From: Clostridia bacterium
Lineage (GTDB): Bacteria > Bacillota > Clostridia > Oscillospirales > Acutalibacteraceae
Length of the DNA: 7,301 bases
Assembly (NCBI GenBank): GCA_017425745.1
Contig: JAFOXT010000402.1
Coordinates: forward strand, 1-7,301
Direction of reading: 5' to 3'
The first letter of the stretch is position 1. Each line of letters begins with the position of its first letter. Below the pieces are notes generated by a model. That model was not told the DNA's origin and did no database searches. It was given only the letters and a program-made list of their open reading frames with translations. Shown one piece after another: positions 1-5,592 of the stretch. A program made the position numbers and the translations under genes.

Positions 1-129
1 AGAAAAGCTGAATTCAAGGTTGAAGCATACGATGAAATCGGCCTTATAGGTGAGGGTACTCACGAGCGTTTTACCATAAAAATTGACAGGTTTATGGAAA
101 AGGCAAATGAGAGAAAAATTAACAATTAA
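1..129 (+). CDS. Thioesterase family protein, FlK-like hotdog fold (3' end only)
   Basis: Only the last 42 residues are present; the gene begins before the window. The reading frame is open from base 1 to a TAA at 127-129. The visible protein contains EAYDEIGLIGEGTHERF followed by a short charged tail ending KINN. This is the typical C-terminal end of small (about 130 residue) hotdog thioesterases related to fluoroacetyl-CoA thioesterase FlK, where the GEGTHER segment lies on the last strands of the fold. Such proteins hydrolyse acyl-CoA thioesters in the cytoplasm; the substrate of this one cannot be inferred. The family call comes from recalled sequence resemblance. The catalytic residues lie upstream and are not seen. 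The next gene starts 24 bases later with no terminator between them, so co-transcription is likely. Confidence 0.72.
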   Translation, partial: RKAEFKVEAYDEIGLIGEGTHERFTIKIDRFMEKANERKINN

Positions 130-146
130 ATTCTGATTTTAAGGAG

Positions 147-174
147 AGCCGATTTGTTGAAAAATGAATCGGCT
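147..174 (+). promoter_or_regulatory. Perfect hairpin between the Shine-Dalgarno and start of the HAD gene
   Basis: AGCCGATT (147-154) is exactly complementary to AATCGGCT (167-174), giving an 8-bp stem with a 12-base loop. It begins one base after AAGGAG (141-146). It contains both candidate TTG starts (154 and 157) and ends 9 bases before the in-frame ATG at 184. No T-run follows, so it is not an intrinsic terminator. If folded, it would hide the TTG starts and bring the Shine-Dalgarno to an effective spacing of about 9 bases from ATG 184. The pairing is seen directly; the role is inferred. Confidence 0.45.
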
Positions 175-849
175 GAGTTTCTTATGGCTAAATATGATTA
201 TGTAATTTTTGACTTCGACGGTACGGTTGTTGATACCGGTGAAGGAATTCTTAAAAGTCTGCAATATTCCTTTAAGGAAATGGGCAGGGAAGTGCCTGAC
301 CTTAACGACCTTAAGAAATTTATTGGTCCGCCCATATACTATAGCTATACTACCTTTTACGGTGTAAGCGAGGACGAGGTGGGTGACTATATTAAAAAGT
401 ACCGTGAGCGTTATAAGGTGAAGGGTATTTATGAGTGTGCTCTTTATGACGGTATGGTGGAGCTGCTTGATGAACTCAAAAAGAACGGAATCAAAATCGG
501 TATCGCTTCCTCAAAGCCCTTGCACCTGATTTACAGTGTTGCAGACTATCTTAAAATTACAGATAAGTTTGACGCTATCGTCGGCGTGAAAATTGACGAC
601 AGTAACCACAGCAGTAAAACTCAGCTCATACTCGATGCTATGGAAGAAATGGGTGCAACAGATAAGAGTAAGGTGCTTATGGTTGGTGACAGATTGTTTG
701 ACCTTGACGGTGCAGCAGGTGCCGGAGTGGATTCCTGCGGTGCAATCTGGGGTTACGGAAACAAAGAAGAGTTTATAGAGCATAATGCAACCTATATTGT
801 GTATAAAACGGCTGAAATTCTCGATTTAGCATTAAATAATGCCGAATAA
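154..849 (+). CDS. HAD-superfamily hydrolase, phosphoglycolate phosphatase / 5'-nucleotidase-like
   Basis: Cytoplasmic Mg-dependent phosphatase of the haloacid dehalogenase superfamily with an alpha-helical cap (subfamily IA). With the start at 154 (231 residues), motif I is DFDGTVVDT with nucleophile D20 and acid D22, motif II is S119/S120 in ASSKP, motif III is K155 in SSKTQ, and motif IV is GDRLFD with D179 and D183. All catalytic residues are present. The cap begins with FIGPPIYYS, which recalls the HAD 5'-nucleotidase / Gph-like group; the true substrate is unknown. Start choice: TTG at 154 lies 7 bases after AAGGAG (141-146). ATG at 184 gives MAKYDYVIFDFDGT, a more usual N-terminus for the family, but has no adjacent Shine-Dalgarno. 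A hairpin at 147-174 may affect this choice. No terminator is seen after the stop codon. Confidence 0.9.
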   Translation: MLKNESAEFLMAKYDYVIFDFDGTVVDTGEGILKSLQYSFKEMGREVPDLNDLKKFIGPPIYYSYTTFYGVSEDEVGDYIKKYRERYKVKGIYECALYDGMVELLDELKKNGIKIGIASSKPLHLIYSVADYLKITDKFDAIVGVKIDDSNHSSKTQLILDAMEEMGATDKSKVLMVGDRLFDLDGAAGAGVDSCGAIWGYGNKEEFIEHNATYIVYKTAEILDLALNNAE

Positions 850-929
850 GAATAATAACTGCTAAAAATGTAGAATATATTTCACATTTCCGTTTCTGTT
901 GAATAGAAATTATTTAAATGATGAACGGA

Positions 930-951
930 TTGATAAAAGAAAAATTATCAA
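930..951. repeat. Inverted repeat TTGATAA-N8-TTATCAA upstream of mnmG
   Basis: TTGATAA (930-936) and TTATCAA (945-951) form a perfect 7-bp inverted repeat with an 8-base A-rich spacer. It sits in a very AT-rich stretch: 901-1020 has about 25 G/C in 120 bases by eye. The RNA stem would be weak, so a protein-binding site is more plausible than a terminator. TTGATA could be a -35 element, but no good -10 lies 16-18 bases downstream; TATAAA at 965-970 is too far away. The mnmG promoter is probably in this region but cannot be placed. Confidence 0.4.
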
Positions 952-978
952 ACAAAAATAATTATATAAAACGCAGAA

Positions 979-1010
979 TTTTCAACACAATTCCACGTTA
1001 ATGTTGAAAA
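979..1010. repeat. Inverted pair of DnaA-box-like 9-mers before mnmG
   Basis: TTTTCAACA (979-987) and TGTTGAAAA (1002-1010) are perfect reverse complements separated by 14 bases. Each 9-mer read in its own orientation differs from the DnaA-box consensus TTWTNCACA at a single position (A instead of C at position 6). In RNA they could form a 9-bp hairpin in the mnmG leader. The locus is one that usually lies near oriC in Firmicutes, which makes DnaA binding plausible but unproven. Confidence 0.35.
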
Positions 1011-1022
1011 CTTTTAAAAAGC

Positions 1023-1033
1023 AAAGGAAAGGA
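1023..1033 (+). promoter_or_regulatory. Ribosome binding site fixing the mnmG start
   Basis: AAAGGAAAGGA holds two overlapping AAAGGA Shine-Dalgarno cores, 1023-1028 and 1028-1033. The second is 6 bases before ATG 1040. The in-frame ATG at 1001 has no such site upstream and lies inside an inverted repeat, so 1040 is preferred. Confidence 0.75.
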
Positions 1034-1039
1034 TTTTCC

Positions 1040-2905
1040 ATGAAATATTTTGCAAAAGAATATGATGTTATAGTAATTGGTGCAGGTCATGCCGGAATCG
1101 AAGCCGGTCTTGCTGCTGCAAGACTTGGCAGTCAGGTTGGTGTTTTCACAATCAATATGGACTGGGTCGGTAATATGCCCTGCAATCCCTCCATTGGCGG
1201 AACTTCAAAAGGTCACCTTGTAAGAGAGATTGATGCTCTCGGCGGTGAAATGGGTAAGGCGGCTGATGCCAATACTCTTCAGAGCCGTATCCTTAATCTT
1301 GGCAAGGGTCCTGCCGTTCACTCATTGCGTGCACAGATTGACCGCAGACGCTACAGTGAGCATATGAAGCACGTTATGGAAAAAGAAGAAGGCGTTGAGC
1401 TTATTCAGGCTGAAGTTATGTCTCTTACCCGTAACGAGGATAAATGGGAAATTACAACTCAGCTTGAGGCTATTTACCACGCAAAATGCGTAATTCTTGC
1501 AACAGGTACCTTCCTCGGCGGTAGAATTTATGTAGGTGATGTAGCTTACGACGGTGGTCCTGACGGTATGTTTGCTTCAACTAAGCTTGCTCAGTCACTG
1601 AAAGACCTTGGTGTGGCCACAAGACGCTTTAAAACAGGTACTCCTTCACGAGTAAACCGCAGAAGTATTAACTTCGAGGGACTTGAAAGACAAGACGGTG
1701 ACGAGGTTGTTGTACCGTTTTCCTTCGACGGAGAGTACACTCCCGAAAACAAACTGCCTTGCTATATAACCTACACAAACGACAAAACCAAGCAGATAAT
1801 TCTTGATAACCTTCACCGTTCGCCTCTTTATAGCGGAAAAATCGACGGCGTAGGCCCAAGATACTGCCCGTCTATTGAAGATAAAATCGTAAGATTCTCT
1901 GAGAAGCCCCGCCATCAGCTCTTTATTGAGCCTTGCGGTGAGAATACAGAGGAAATGTACCTTCAGGGTATGAGCTCATCTCTGCCCGAAGACGTACAGC
2001 TTAACTTCCTCAGAACTATCCCCGGACTTGAAAATGTTCAGGTTATGCGTACTGCTTATGCAATCGAATACGACTGTGTAGACCCCATTTCTCTTAAGGC
2101 AAGCCTTGAATTCAAGGATTTTGACGGTCTTTACGGCGCAGGACAGTTCAACGGATCAAGTGGTTATGAAGAAGCAGCTGCTCAGGGTCTTATTGCAGGT
2201 ATCAACGCTGCAAGAAAAGTAAAGGGTCTTGAACCCCTTATTCTCGACAGAGCATCCTCATATATCGGTACACTTATCGACGACCTTGTAACAAAAGGTT
2301 GCTCTGATCCCTACAGAATGATGACTTCCCGTTCAGAGTACCGTCTGCTTCTCCGTCAGGATAATGCGGATATCCGTCTTACTAAATACGGCTACGATGT
2401 GGGACTTGTAAAGGAAGAAAAGTGGCAGAAACTGCAGAATAAGCTTAAACTTATTGAAGAAGAGCGTGAAAGAGTAGGTCTTGTGCCTGTTCCGCCTTCA
2501 GAAAAGCTTAATGAAATGCTTGTTTCACGTGAAACAACACCATTAACTACAGGTTGCAGACTTATTGAACTTCTTAAGCGACCTCAGCTTACCTATGCAG
2601 ATCTTAAGGATTTTGACCCCGAAAGACCGGATTTACCGCGTGAAGTCTTTGAACAGGTTGAAATCGGTATAAAATATGAGGGTTACATAAAGCGTCAGTT
2701 TGCGCAGGTTGAAGAAATGCGTCGACTTGAGGTGCGTAAGCTTGACCCTGATACTGATTATAAGACCATAACAGGACTCAGAATGGAAGCACAGGAAAAG
2801 CTGAATAAGGTTAAACCTGCGAATTTAGGTCAGGCTTCACGAATCAGCGGTGTAAGCCCCGCAGATATTTCGGTGCTTCTTATATATCTGAACAGTAAAA
2901 AATGA
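1040..2905 (+). CDS. mnmG: tRNA uridine-5-carboxymethylaminomethyl(34) synthesis enzyme MnmG (GidA)
   Basis: FAD-dependent cytoplasmic enzyme that works with the GTPase MnmE to modify the wobble uridine (U34) of certain tRNAs, using a methylene group from methylenetetrahydrofolate and glycine or ammonium. The protein has 621 residues, the normal length. GAGHAG (residues 14-19) is the dinucleotide-binding loop, the conserved cysteine motif NMPCNPSIGG has C48, GPRYCPSIEDK carries the second conserved cysteine, and GQFNGSSGYEEAAAQG is the second family signature. The C-terminus contains RISGVSPADI, the MnmE/tRNA-interaction tail. The start at 1040 gives MKYFAKEYDVIVIG and has a good ribosome binding site. 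A perfect parS site lies inside the gene at residues 494-499. The gene probably shares a transcript with rsmG, 42 bases downstream. MnmE, often directly upstream in Firmicutes, is absent here. Confidence 0.98.
   Translation: MKYFAKEYDVIVIGAGHAGIEAGLAAARLGSQVGVFTINMDWVGNMPCNPSIGGTSKGHLVREIDALGGEMGKAADANTLQSRILNLGKGPAVHSLRAQIDRRRYSEHMKHVMEKEEGVELIQAEVMSLTRNEDKWEITTQLEAIYHAKCVILATGTFLGGRIYVGDVAYDGGPDGMFASTKLAQSLKDLGVATRRFKTGTPSRVNRRSINFEGLERQDGDEVVVPFSFDGEYTPENKLPCYITYTNDKTKQIILDNLHRSPLYSGKIDGVGPRYCPSIEDKIVRFSEKPRHQLFIEPCGENTEEMYLQGMSSSLPEDVQLNFLRTIPGLENVQVMRTAYAIEYDCVDPISLKASLEFKDFDGLYGAGQFNGSSGYEEAAAQGLIAGINAARKVKGLEPLILDRASSYIGTLIDDLVTKGCSDPYRMMTSRSEYRLLLRQDNADIRLTKYGYDVGLVKEEKWQKLQNKLKLIEEERERVGLVPVPPSEKLNEMLVSRETTPLTTGCRLIELLKRPQLTYADLKDFDPERPDLPREVFEQVEIGIKYEGYIKRQFAQVEEMRRLEVRKLDPDTDYKTITGLRMEAQEKLNKVKPANLGQASRISGVSPADISVLLIYLNSKK
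2521..2536. other. parS centromere site inside mnmG
   Basis: TGTTTCACGTGAAACA is a perfect 16-bp palindrome equal to the consensus parS bound by Spo0J/ParB in Firmicutes. In the mnmG frame it encodes LVSRET (residues 494-499), in the segment before the conserved RLIELLKRPQLTY region. ParB would load here and spread as a CTP-dependent clamp. The sequence identity is seen; binding is inferred from the parB gene 3 kb away. Confidence 0.95.
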
Positions 2906-2921
2906 TGTTTCACGTGAAACA
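2906..2921. other. parS centromere site in the mnmG-rsmG gap
   Basis: A second perfect TGTTTCACGTGAAACA starts on the base after the mnmG TGA stop and ends 13 bases before the rsmG Shine-Dalgarno. The two parS sites are 385 bp apart start to start. In mRNA this palindrome could form a 6-bp stem with a 4-base loop between the two cistrons. Confidence 0.96.
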
Positions 2922-2947
2922 TTACCATTATTAAAAGGAGATTCATA

Positions 2948-3670
2948 ATGGAAACCTTTATTTCTAAGGATTTGCTTAAAACCGAAGCGGCAAAATTCGG
3001 CGTAGAGCTTGATGAAATTGCACTTGACCGCTTTGATAAATATGCAAAGCTTCTTGTTGAGTGGAACGAAAAGATAAATCTTACAGCCATTACTGACCCA
3101 GAAGGTATAGTAATGAAGCATTTTGTAGATTCGCTTTCACTTTTTTCAGCAATTGAGCTTCCTCAGGGCGCAAAGTCAATTGATGTAGGTACAGGTGCAG
3201 GCTTTCCCGGCCTCGCAATGCTTATTGCCCGTCCTGACCTTAAAATAACCCTTCTTGACAGTACAAACAAAAAGCTTAATGTAATCAGAGATATTCTTGA
3301 AAAGCTTGAGCTTACTTGCGAAGTGCTCCATATGAGAGCTGAAGAAGCAGGACAGAGCAAGGATTACAGAGAGAAGTATGACTTCGCCACTGCAAGGGCT
3401 GTATCAAATCTTCGCGATTTAAGCGAATACTGTCTGCCATTTGTTAAAAAAGGCGGCACATTCATCTCAATGAAAAGTGCAAAGGCAGAGGAAGAGATTG
3501 CCGAGGGTAAAAATGCCATAAAGCTTCTTGGCGGTAATATCAAGGAAAAGAAAACCTTTGAAATTGACGATGCAGGGGAGAGAACCATTATTTTAATTGA
3601 AAAAGTTTCGACAACTCCTCCTAAATATCCCCGACCTTCAGCAAAAATCGCAAAAAATCCCCTCAGATAA
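2948..3670 (+). CDS. rsmG: 16S rRNA (guanine(527)-N7)-methyltransferase RsmG (GidB)
   Basis: Cytoplasmic SAM-dependent enzyme that methylates N7 of G527 in the 530 loop of 16S rRNA; loss is known in other bacteria to give low-level streptomycin resistance. The 240-residue protein has the family layout: NLTAI (44-48), KHFVDSL (57-63), the SAM-binding loop DVGTGAGFPG (79-88), DSTNKK (104-109), ATARAV (147-152) and the conserved tail TPPKYPRPSAKIAKNPL (223-239). AAGGAG (2935-2940) lies 7 bases before the ATG. It follows mnmG, the usual arrangement, with a parS site in the gap, and is ended by a strong terminator at 3719-3775. Nothing is missing. Confidence 0.98.
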   Translation: METFISKDLLKTEAAKFGVELDEIALDRFDKYAKLLVEWNEKINLTAITDPEGIVMKHFVDSLSLFSAIELPQGAKSIDVGTGAGFPGLAMLIARPDLKITLLDSTNKKLNVIRDILEKLELTCEVLHMRAEEAGQSKDYREKYDFATARAVSNLRDLSEYCLPFVKKGGTFISMKSAKAEEEIAEGKNAIKLLGGNIKEKKTFEIDDAGERTIILIEKVSTTPPKYPRPSAKIAKNPLR

Positions 3671-3716
3671 TAAGGAAATTGCGAAAATAAGAGGATAAAC
3701 TGTAAACCGAATAAGC

Positions 3717-3745
3717 TGGACAACCTTTCTTTATTGTGCTATTCT
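3717..3745 (+). promoter_or_regulatory. Candidate promoter of the noc-like gene, inside the terminator
   Basis: TGGACA (3717-3722) matches the -35 consensus TTGACA at 5 of 6 positions. After 17 bases, TATTCT (3740-3745) matches TATAAT at 4 of 6 and is preceded by TG at 3737-3738, an extended -10. Initiation would be near 3752, within the 3' arm of the terminator, so the new transcript would not contain the full terminator stem. Only 15 bases separate the T-run from the noc Shine-Dalgarno, so any dedicated promoter must lie in or before the terminator. Inferred by eye only. Confidence 0.4.
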
Positions 3746-3775
3746 TTAGCCAAAGCAAAGGTTGTCTGTTTTTTT
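3719..3775 (+). terminator. Intrinsic terminator of the mnmG-rsmG transcript
   Basis: GACAACCTTT (3719-3728) pairs perfectly with AAAGGTTGTC (3757-3766). The stem continues, after a bulged C at 3756, as CTTT (3729-3732) with AAAG (3752-3755), and an inner GCTA/TAGC stem (3738-3741, 3747-3750) closes a TTCTT loop. The tail TGTTTTTTT follows at 3767-3775. It separates rsmG from the noc-like gene. Confidence 0.88.
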
Positions 3776-3791
3776 AGCAGTAAAACTCATC

Positions 3792-3797
3792 AGGAGG
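3792..3797 (+). promoter_or_regulatory. Ribosome binding site fixing the noc-like gene start
   Basis: AGGAGG, a full-strength Shine-Dalgarno, is 6 bases before ATG 3804. The frame is open upstream to a TTG at 3762, but that codon lies in the terminator arm and has no usable ribosome binding site. Confidence 0.85.
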
Positions 3798-3803
3798 TAC
3801 ATA

Positions 3804-4637
3804 ATGAAAGAAAAACCACGCTCAGCAGGACAGGTTCTGCTTATACCAAGCGATTTAATAAAACCAAACCCCAATCAGCCCCGAAAGGTATTTGACCAGA
3901 GTGAGCTTGTGAATCTTGCAATAAGCATAAGAATGAACGGCATACTTCAGCCTATAACTGTAAGAGAGGCTGAAAACGGCTATGAATTGGTGTCCGGTGA
4001 AAGAAGGCTGAGAGCCTCAAAACTTGCGGGACTTCTCAATGTGCCGTGCATTGTGGTTGATGTAAATTCCCTTAAATCGGCAGTATTTGCCCTTATAGAG
4101 AACCTTCAGCGTCAGAATCTGGGCTATTTTGAAGAAGCGCAGGCTATAAGTAAGCTGATGAAGGACTTTTCCTTATCTCAGGACGAGGCAGCAAGAAGGC
4201 TAGGGAAGGCACCGTCTACTGTATCTAATAAGCTGAGACTCCTCAGCTTACCGGAGGAAGCGAGAAATATCCTTATGGAAAACGGGCTTTCTGAAAGACA
4301 TGCAAGAGCACTTCTCAGACTTAAAGAAGGGGATATACCGGAGGTGCTGAGCAAGGTAGTTGACAAAAAGCTTAATGTGACACAGACAGAAAAGCTTGTT
4401 GAAGAATATATAAATAAAGAAAAGGGCCCTAAACGGCAGACTAAAATAATGTTCAGCGACGTTAAGATTTTTCTGAATACCATAAACAATGCTCTTGATA
4501 CAATGAAAAAGGCGGGAATCAAGGCAGATTTCCGCAGAGAAGACAAGGAAGACAGCTATATCTATTTTATAGAGATACCGAAGAAATCGGTATACAAGCA
4601 ACCGGAAGGCGGCATCCGTGAGGATGTTTCCATATAA
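3804..4637 (+). CDS. noc: Noc-like ParB-family nucleoid occlusion protein
   Basis: A 277-residue DNA-binding CTPase of the ParB/Noc family. In B. subtilis, Noc binds NBS sites, coats the chromosome at the membrane and blocks division over the nucleoid. Here the ParB N-terminal domain spans about 11-110 with CTP-box motifs NQPRKVF (24-30), GERRLRA (65-71; the usual W is L) and ENLQRQ (99-104). A helix-turn-helix domain follows at about 122-175. At the four positions that separate Noc (Q,K,K,R) from ParB (R,T,A,G) it has P137, K143, S148 and R165, so two are Noc-type and none ParB-type. The C-terminal dimer domain ending YFIEIPKK (254-261) resembles Noc, not the parB product of this window. Position after rsmG also fits noc. 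Odd: only about 10 residues precede the ParB domain, so the membrane-binding helix of B. subtilis Noc is missing, and 16 extra residues follow IPKK. Nucleoid occlusion itself is inferred. Confidence 0.83.
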   Translation: MKEKPRSAGQVLLIPSDLIKPNPNQPRKVFDQSELVNLAISIRMNGILQPITVREAENGYELVSGERRLRASKLAGLLNVPCIVVDVNSLKSAVFALIENLQRQNLGYFEEAQAISKLMKDFSLSQDEAARRLGKAPSTVSNKLRLLSLPEEARNILMENGLSERHARALLRLKEGDIPEVLSKVVDKKLNVTQTEKLVEEYINKEKGPKRQTKIMFSDVKIFLNTINNALDTMKKAGIKADFRREDKEDSYIYFIEIPKKSVYKQPEGGIREDVSI

Positions 4638-4664
4638 TCATATCTTTCTCTTTCACACCCCAAA

Positions 4665-4697
4665 AGAAAAACTCTGCTAAAACAGCAGAGTTTTTCT
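4665..4697 (+). terminator. Intrinsic terminator after the noc-like gene
   Basis: AGAAAAACTCTGCT (4665-4678) pairs perfectly over 14 bp with AGCAGAGTTTTTCT (4684-4697) around an AAAAC loop. The T-run TTTTT (4691-4695) follows the GC-containing part of the stem and is matched by an A-run on the 5' side, so the structure could act in both directions. It lies 27 bases after the noc stop and isolates noc from parA. Confidence 0.88.
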
Positions 4698-4707
4698 CTT
4701 TAAACCC

Positions 4708-4736
4708 TTTAAAAATGTAATTTCTTGTGATATAAT
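4708..4736 (+). promoter_or_regulatory. Promoter of the parA-parB-serS operon
   Basis: TATAAT (4731-4736) is a perfect -10 with TG at 4728-4729, making an extended -10. TTTAAA (4708-4713) is a 4/6 match to the -35 at a 17-base spacing. Initiation near 4743 leaves a leader of about 64 bases in which no riboswitch or T-box was recognised. It is the best sigma-A-type promoter in the window. Confidence 0.72.
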
Positions 4737-4806
4737 AAAGGTCTACAGTTAATCAATTAAAGATTTTATGTATAAATAATTCGATTTAAGAAAGAAGGGA
4801 TAGTGA

Positions 4807-5589
4807 ATGGGAAAAACCGTTGCAGTTGTTAACCAGAAAGGCGGTGTAGGTAAAACTACAACAGCCGTCAATCTTGCGGCAATTATCGGGCATTACGGTT
4901 ATAAGGTGCTTCTTGTTGACGTTGACCCTCAGGGTAATGCCACAAGCGGTCTTGGTATAAACAAGAGGGAAGTAAGCGAATCCACCTATGATATGATTGT
5001 AGGCGACGTTAAGGCTGAATCAATCACAAAAACAACACCTTTTAATATGCTTGATGTTTTACCCTCAAATATGAATCTTGCCGGTGCCGAGCTTGAGCTT
5101 GTTGACCTTGAAGGCAGAGAATCAAGACTCAGAAACGCCCTTGCACCCGTTAAGGATAAATACGATTTTATTATTATTGACTGTCCGCCTTCACTGGGAC
5201 TTCTTACAGTAAATGTACTTTGCGCTTCAGACAGCGTAATCGTGCCTATTCAGTGCGAATATTACGCCCTTGAAGGTCTCAGCCAGCTTATGAATACAAT
5301 AAGACAGGTAAAGCGCCTTTATAATTCTTATTTAGAATTAGAGGGGGTACTGCTTACAATGTTTGACGGAAGACTTAACCTTACTCAGCAGGTTGTTGGC
5401 GAGGTTAAACGCTTCTTCCCTCAGAAGGTGTACGCAACCGTAATTCCGCGTAATGTCCGCCTTTCAGAGGCGCCGTCCTTCGGTCAGCCCGTATTTTATT
5501 ACGATAAGAGCTCAAAGGGCAGTGTGGCTTACGGTGAATTTACAAAAGAATTTCTTAAAAAGAACGGCAGACGCCCTAAGGAGAAATAA
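4807..5589 (+). CDS. parA: Chromosome-partitioning ATPase ParA (Soj)
   Basis: Cytoplasmic, nucleoid-associated P-loop ATPase that binds DNA as an ATP dimer, is stimulated by ParB at parS, and in Firmicutes also controls DnaA. The protein has 260 residues. The deviant Walker A KGGVGKTT is at 11-18 (K11 signature lysine, K16), the A' motif DVDPQGN at 38-44 has D40, and the Walker B FIIIDCPPS has D125. R189 in FDGRLN matches the DNA-binding arginine of B. subtilis Soj, and G12, K16, D40 and R189 fall at the same numbers as the well-studied Soj mutants. It has no N-terminal helix-turn-helix, so it is of the chromosomal type. AAGGGA (4795-4800) lies 6 bases before the ATG. It has its own promoter, and parB begins 3 bases after the stop, suggesting translational coupling. 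Confidence 0.98.
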   Translation: MGKTVAVVNQKGGVGKTTTAVNLAAIIGHYGYKVLLVDVDPQGNATSGLGINKREVSESTYDMIVGDVKAESITKTTPFNMLDVLPSNMNLAGAELELVDLEGRESRLRNALAPVKDKYDFIIIDCPPSLGLLTVNVLCASDSVIVPIQCEYYALEGLSQLMNTIRQVKRLYNSYLELEGVLLTMFDGRLNLTQQVVGEVKRFFPQKVYATVIPRNVRLSEAPSFGQPVFYYDKSSKGSVAYGEFTKEFLKKNGRRPKEK

Positions 5590-5592
5590 ATT

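Noticed and set aside
164..205. Short out-of-frame reading frame from ATG 164 overlapping the HAD start
   Set aside because: It encodes 13 residues with no recognisable features; it starts in the hairpin loop and looks like chance overlap.
850..929. Terminator after the HAD gene
   Set aside because: No stem followed by a T-run could be found; CCGTT/AACGG pairing (891-895, 924-928) is too short and too distant.
1001..1039. ATG at 1001 as the mnmG start, adding 13 residues
   Set aside because: It has no Shine-Dalgarno and lies in an inverted repeat. ATG 1040 has an AAAGGA at ideal spacing and gives the usual MnmG N-terminus.
3203..3210. TTTCCCGG in rsmG as a Noc-binding-site half
   Set aside because: The other half of the NBS palindrome is absent, and these bases encode the conserved GFPG of the SAM-binding loop.
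511..4601. Other minus-strand and out-of-frame open frames of 60-120 codons across the HAD, mnmG, rsmG and noc genes
   Set aside because: Each lies over a well-supported plus-strand gene, has no recognisable domain and has compositionally odd residues.
4743..4806. Possible riboswitch or T-box in the parA leader
   Set aside because: The leader is only about 64 bases, AT-rich, with just a 5-bp inverted repeat (TTAAT-CA-ATTAA at 4749-4760) and no T-box or riboswitch motif.
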